Of a DNA stretch of 64,000 bases, positions 60,148-64,000 are shown piece by piece. The notes below the pieces were generated by a model. It was not told where the DNA came from and did not search any database. It was given only the letters and a program-made list of their open reading frames with translations. The position numbers and the translations under genes were made by a program. Source of the stretch: Clostridiales bacterium (GTDB taxonomy: Bacteria; Bacillota; Clostridia; Saccharofermentanales; Saccharofermentanaceae); the NCBI GenBank assembly GCA_017958365.1, contig JAGDCV010000043.1, positions 1 through 64,000 on the forward strand, in the 5' to 3' direction. The first letter of the stretch is position 1. Every line of letters starts with the position of its first letter.

Positions 60148-63031
60148 CGCCCTTGGCTTTGATCTCCAGCCAGTCAGTCTCGGTTATGAGGACTCTTCTG
60201 GGCTTACTTCCCTCGAACGGTCCTATATAACCCTTCTGCTCCATGACATCGATAAGTCTGGCCGCTCTCGGGTAACCGACACCAAGACGCCTTTGAAGTA
60301 TGGATACACTCGCATTCTTGGCCTGTATAACAGTCTCGACCGCCGCAGACAACAGATCGTCTCCGTCGCTGTCGGATGAGGAAGAATCGGAAACACCTTC
60401 CGTCTTGCCGCTTCCCTCTCCTCGTGCGATCTTCTCGATCTGATCGTTGATATCCTGATCGTAAAGGGCTCCGTAGCGCTGCTTTAAGTAGCTTACTGCC
60501 TCTTCAACCTCACCGTCAGATACGAATGCCCCCTGGCCTCTGACAGGCTTAGGTGCAGACAGAGGACTATAGAGCATGTCACCTCTACCGAGAAGTTTCT
60601 CGGCACCGTATGAATCAAGGATCGTTCTGCTGTCTACACCGGATGCAACGGCAAAAGCAATTCTTGAAGGTACATTACTCTTGATGACGCCCGTAATTAC
60701 GTCGACTGAAGGTCTCTGTGTCGCGATTATCATATGCATTCCGGCAGCTCTTGCCATCGCGGCAAGACGTCCGATCTGAACTTCAACTTCATTCTTGGCA
60801 ACAGCCATGAGATCGGCTAACTCATCGATAATGATGAGCATCAAAGGAAGTGCATCCTCGTCTTCATCAAGGCACTGGTTGTAACCGTTCATGTCTCTTA
60901 CACCCTTCTCTGCGAAGAGCTTATATCTTCTCTCCATCTCGGCAACAGCCCACTTTAATGCGCCTGTTGCGACCTTCATGTCCGTAACTACAGGCATGAG
61001 AAGATGCGGAATTCCGTTATATACGGAAAGCTCAACAACCTTGGGGTCGATAAGTATCATCTTAACGTCCTTAGGCGATGCCTTACATAGAATGCTCATA
61101 AGGATTGAATTAACACAGACTGACTTACCGGAACCAGTCGCACCTGCGATGAGAAGGTGCGGCATCTTAGCGATATCGCAGTAGATGGGCTTACCCGGAA
61201 TGTCTTTGCCAAGGCCAACCGTAAGAGGAGACGATCCTCTGAACTCTCTTGTCTCAAGAATGCTTCTTAAGTAAACGGCCGATGTCTTCTCATTAGGTAT
61301 CTCGATACCGATCGCTCTTTTGCCGGGGATAGGAGCCTCGATACGGACTGCCGTGGCAGCCATGGCAAGAGCGATGTCATCTTCAAGAGCCTTAACCTTT
61401 GATACCTTGACACCTGCACCGATCGTTACCTCAAATCTTGTTATGGCAGGTCCGTGTGTGATGTTTGTAACCTTGGCATCGGTAATGCCGAATGTTCTTA
61501 ATGTATTCTGCAAGGCTTCAGCCTTTTCGCGCAGCTTATCACTGCTCTCGGTGGATTTCTGGTTCTTGTTGGGGTCAGAAGCAAGAATGCTTAGGGGAAC
61601 CGGCTTATAGTTCTTAAAGCCGTTTGCCTTGATGCGTCTGCCTTCGCTTGCTGCAGAGGATGAAGCTACCTCAACACCCGAGCCGCTTGCCTTACGTGAA
61701 GCAGATGTATCTACTATCCTGCCTTCCATTGCAGAATAACCTTCCGTGTCATCGCTTCTGTTATCGATCGCTATCGGAGGGACATCAGGTGTTATGGCAT
61801 TGTCCGTAACTGCTGCGGGAACGTCTTTAATCTTGGGGGCTCTTACCTTCGGCTTATCGGCAAAGTAGTATGAATCGTCATCTACTTCATAAGGCATGTC
61901 ATCCTCGGGAGTATAGTATCCGCCGGCACCGGGCTTCGCAGAGTAGTCATCAGTAAATGTATCTCCTTCGGCATAGACCGCGCCCGACAGATCAAAGAAA
62001 TCCTGCTGAACGTTTCTCTTAAGAAAATCTGGTTCATCTATCTTCTTTCCGGGAGCTCTCAAGTTAGCGGTCCTGGGCATGGAATCATAAGAGAAATCCG
62101 CCTCGGGGGCATTCTGCATGCCCTCAGTTGAAACCTTTCTCTCACCGTATGTAAGATATCCGTCCTCGCCCTTTGTATCAGCAGCAAAAGCGGGGTCTGA
62201 CATATCTGCAAAACCGGACTTGCTGTCTACGGGCAATGAACGGTTGAAAGGATCATGAACGTTATAAGTCTTATCGAAGAACGGCTGAGGGCCGATGCTC
62301 GTAGGCGCATTGACAAAAGGAGATGCACCCTGCCTGCCCTGCGGTACCGGATTGCGCCTTACGGGCTGCTGAGGAACCTGCTGTACCGGACGGCGCTGGG
62401 GCATTGAAGCCCTTCTCTCACTGGTCCTTCTTACTGCATTTCCAACCGCCTTGGCCGTCTTCTTTGCAGCGGACTTCAAGGAGATGTGGAATACGAGAAT
62501 GACCTGTGAAGCGATAAGTCCTATTAGGACAACGATAGTGATTATCTTGCCGCATATCATGTGAAGTGAAGTTGCAAGAAGACCTCCCAAAAGACCTCCG
62601 GGCAACACTCTCTGGTTAGGTGCAGATTCAATAAGCGTTGAATCAGCGCCTGACTTCCAAAGAAGAGCTATGGCACTTGATGCATGGTATGCGCTTCCGT
62701 CTTCAGTCTTGCAAAGAAGCTTGAAGTGATCAAAGTCCGTAGTGATTACCGCGAACAAAGCGGAAAGGCAGATAAGGAATATGATCACCGAGCGTACTCG
62801 GATCGGTGATACGCCCTCTCTTTTCTCAAGAAAGAAGTCGATGGATGCATAAAGCAGAAAAAGAGGAATGGCAAAAGCGGCGGAGCCTATAAGACCTCCG
62901 CCAACGGTTCTTACGAAACTACCTAAGACTCCCGTTACTTCGGAAGGAAGATAGTACAGCAAAGTTACTGCGATCGCGCAGAAGAAAAGAATTACTCCTG
63001 TAACTTCTTTTTTGCTCTCAAAACTGTTCAA
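60140..63031 (-). CDS. ftsK: DNA translocase FtsK/SpoIIIE
   Basis: A hexameric DNA pump for chromosome segregation at division or sporulation. Four membrane segments lie in about 15-185. A low-complexity linker (about 190-490) rich in Pro, Arg and Asp follows. The alpha/beta motor (about 500-870) has IAGATGSGKSVCVNS (Walker A) and MLIIIDELADLM (Walker B). The gamma winged helix at the C-terminus shows SVSILQRRLGVGYPRAARLIDVME. I prefer a TTG start at 63031 that overlaps the Nudix stop (TTGA) with AAGGAG nine bases upstream, giving 963 residues. The ATG at 63064 has no such site. FtsK and SpoIIIE cannot be separated by sequence here. Confidence 0.95.
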   Translation of the reverse strand: MNSFESKKEVTGVILFFCAIAVTLLYYLPSEVTGVLGSFVRTVGGGLIGSAAFAIPLFLLYASIDFFLEKREGVSPIRVRSVIIFLICLSALFAVITTDFDHFKLLCKTEDGSAYHASSAIALLWKSGADSTLIESAPNQRVLPGGLLGGLLATSLHMICGKIITIVVLIGLIASQVILVFHISLKSAAKKTAKAVGNAVRRTSERRASMPQRRPVQQVPQQPVRRNPVPQGRQGASPFVNAPTSIGPQPFFDKTYNVHDPFNRSLPVDSKSGFADMSDPAFAADTKGEDGYLTYGERKVSTEGMQNAPEADFSYDSMPRTANLRAPGKKIDEPDFLKRNVQQDFFDLSGAVYAEGDTFTDDYSAKPGAGGYYTPEDDMPYEVDDDSYYFADKPKVRAPKIKDVPAAVTDNAITPDVPPIAIDNRSDDTEGYSAMEGRIVDTSASRKASGSGVEVASSSAASEGRRIKANGFKNYKPVPLSILASDPNKNQKSTESSDKLREKAEALQNTLRTFGITDAKVTNITHGPAITRFEVTIGAGVKVSKVKALEDDIALAMAATAVRIEAPIPGKRAIGIEIPNEKTSAVYLRSILETREFRGSSPLTVGLGKDIPGKPIYCDIAKMPHLLIAGATGSGKSVCVNSILMSILCKASPKDVKMILIDPKVVELSVYNGIPHLLMPVVTDMKVATGALKWAVAEMERRYKLFAEKGVRDMNGYNQCLDEDEDALPLMLIIIDELADLMAVAKNEVEVQIGRLAAMARAAGMHMIIATQRPSVDVITGVIKSNVPSRIAFAVASGVDSRTILDSYGAEKLLGRGDMLYSPLSAPKPVRGQGAFVSDGEVEEAVSYLKQRYGALYDQDINDQIEKIARGEGSGKTEGVSDSSSSDSDGDDLLSAAVETVIQAKNASVSILQRRLGVGYPRAARLIDVMEQKGYIGPFEGSKPRRVLITETDWLEIKAKGGE

Positions 63032-63579
63032 ATACCAAGTCTCCTTGCAGCCTTGTAGATACAAAGCTGTGTCTTACTGTCAATGATCTCCCCTTTCTCC
63101 GCCATTTCAAGAAGCGTAGCCAAAGGGATCTTCTCGACGTTAAGGAACTCCCCCTCGTCAAGTCTTTGTCCTATCTGCTTAAGCCCTCTTGCCATATACA
63201 GATAGACGATCTCGCTGTCGTACCCCGGAGACACACTCATGCCTCCGAATTCGATCAATTCGGAAGCCTCAAACCCTGTCTCCTCATGAAGCTCCCTTAT
63301 CGCACATACGCGGGGATCCTCACCTTTCTCGATCTTTCCTGCAGGCACCTCAAGGAGAATCTTCTCGAAGGGGCTTCTGAACTGTCTTACCATGTAGCAG
63401 TTAAGATCATCGTCTACAGGCAAAACACAGGCACCGCCGTTATGAACGACGATCTCCCTTCTAGCCTCCCTGCCATCCGCAAGTCTGACCTTCTTAACAA
63501 TTGTATCAAAAACTCTTCCGTGGAAAATTACATCAGACTCTTCTGTTGTTTCAATTAAGTTACGATATTTGTCTTCCAT
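63028..63579 (-). CDS. Nudix ADP-ribose pyrophosphatase
   Basis: A 183-residue NUDF-type hydrolase splitting ADP-ribose to AMP and ribose phosphate. The Nudix box GKIEKGEDPRVCAIRELHEETGF follows GX5EX7REUXEEXGU fully. The preceding MVRQFRSPFEKILLEVPAGK is typical of the ADP-ribose subgroup. It overlaps rnhA by one base (TGATG). Confidence 0.92.
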   Translation of the reverse strand: MEDKYRNLIETTEESDVIFHGRVFDTIVKKVRLADGREARREIVVHNGGACVLPVDDDLNCYMVRQFRSPFEKILLEVPAGKIEKGEDPRVCAIRELHEETGFEASELIEFGGMSVSPGYDSEIVYLYMARGLKQIGQRLDEGEFLNVEKIPLATLLEMAEKGEIIDSKTQLCIYKAARRLGI

Positions 63580-64000
63580 CAGGATTCCTTCGCATATTTT
63601 CTGGACTGCGCTACCGCAAGCTCGTCACACCTGTTGTTAAACTCGTTATCGGCATGGCCTTTGACCTTGATAAACGTCACCTTATGGGTATTGCAAAGCT
63701 CGATGAGCTGCATCCACAGATCCTTATTGGCAACCTCATTCTTCGCACTGTTGACCCAGCCTTTCTTCTGCCAGCCCTCTATCCAGTGCTGGTTAAAGGC
63801 ATTTACCACATAAGCACTGTCGGAATAAAGATCAACTTCGCACGGACGCGTCAAAAGCTCGAGGCTCTTAATGACCGCCATCAGTTCCATTCTGTTATTT
63901 GTGGTATGTGCTTCCCCGCCTGATATCTCACGGCTGACACCTGATGCGGAAAGGATCGCTCCCCATCCGCCGGGACCCGGATTGCCCGAGCATGCACCGT
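63579..64000 (-). CDS. rnhA: Ribonuclease HI (5' end outside the window)
   Basis: Cuts the RNA strand of RNA-DNA hybrids. The frame is open to the window edge and the extra 36 codons read GACSGNPGPGGWG... and GGEAHTTNNRMELMAV, continuous with the RNase HI fold, so the first in-frame ATG at 63890 is internal. Catalytic Glu is in MELMAV, the second Asp in YSDSAYVV and the last Asp in NNRCDELA; the first Asp (of TDGAC) is just beyond the edge. The lysine/tryptophan handle region (HWIEGWQKKGW) is present, as in E. coli RNase HI. Confidence 0.95.
   Translation of the reverse strand, partial: GACSGNPGPGGWGAILSASGVSREISGGEAHTTNNRMELMAVIKSLELLTRPCEVDLYSDSAYVVNAFNQHWIEGWQKKGWVNSAKNEVANKDLWMQLIELCNTHKVTFIKVKGHADNEFNNRCDELAVAQSRKYAKES

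Noticed and set aside
1-64000. tRNA, rRNA, insertion sequence or prophage genes
   Set aside because: No cloverleaf with CCA-adjacent acceptor, transposase, integrase or terminal inverted repeats with target duplications was recognised.

Overview
This window reads as a chromosome segment of a low-to-mid GC Firmicute of class Clostridia, probably a gut- or rumen-type member of Lachnospiraceae/Oscillospiraceae; the exact lineage cannot be fixed from sequence reading alone. The reasons are strong GGAGG ribosome sites, a Gram-positive type LexA box (GAAC-N4-GTTC) at recA, a PheB-type ACT protein next to homoserine dehydrogenase, a DUF1700/DUF4097/PadR module, and the acpP-rnc-smc-ftsY gene order. 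I see no rRNA, tRNA, IS element, prophage or CRISPR array. Coding density is very high: no gene-free stretch exceeds about 140 bases, and many genes overlap by 1 to 17 bases.

Region 1-21800 is the accessory half. It holds a large glutamine synthetase cut by the window start, an ABC_trans_CmpB-type membrane protein, a GGDEF/EAL protein, and a two-component system (OmpR-type regulator and kinase). The last is followed by a DUF4097-like protein and a MacB/FtsX-type ABC exporter. Next comes a six-gene minus-strand operon (PadR, DUF1700, DUF4097, 7TM-HD-GYP phosphodiesterase, two small membrane zinc-ribbon proteins). After that are two plus-strand membrane proteins, an iron alcohol dehydrogenase, and a minus-strand operon in which an ABCG-like transporter is followed by an EAL protein. 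Three cyclic-di-GMP-type phosphodiesterases therefore sit within 17 kb, each in a different transcription unit.

Region 21800-33400 holds a large GT-C-like membrane protein with a companion, then a housekeeping minus-strand series: argS, M3 oligopeptidase, RsmF-like rRNA methyltransferase, rdgB, ACT protein, hom and surE. A MraY-like glycosyl-phosphate transferase (33412-34380, plus strand) follows.

Region 34384-38795 is the most unusual part. It is a four-gene minus-strand unit encoding a PIN-like/protein-kinase fusion, a vWA protein, a membrane-anchored PP2C phosphatase and a highly charged coiled-coil protein. Kinase, vWA and PP2C form what comparative genomics calls a TerY-P triad. The coiled-coil partner and the vWA protein end in the same short C-terminal motif (DDF-x2-F-hydrophobic). 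The kinase mRNA appears to be leaderless. Upstream lie a PH-domain protein, a sirtuin with a lysine-rich tail and a membrane-anchored MutS-family ATPase.

Region 42049-64000 is core cell biology: a cell-surface deacetylase-like protein, type IIA topoisomerase subunits (parC/parE type), rpsO, ftsY, smc, rnc, acpP, pgsA, rimO, recX, recA, murJ, a CinA-type amidase, ftsK, an ADP-ribose pyrophosphatase and a partial rnhA. Most run as overlapping genes on the minus strand, with internal promoters at rpsO, acpP and recA.
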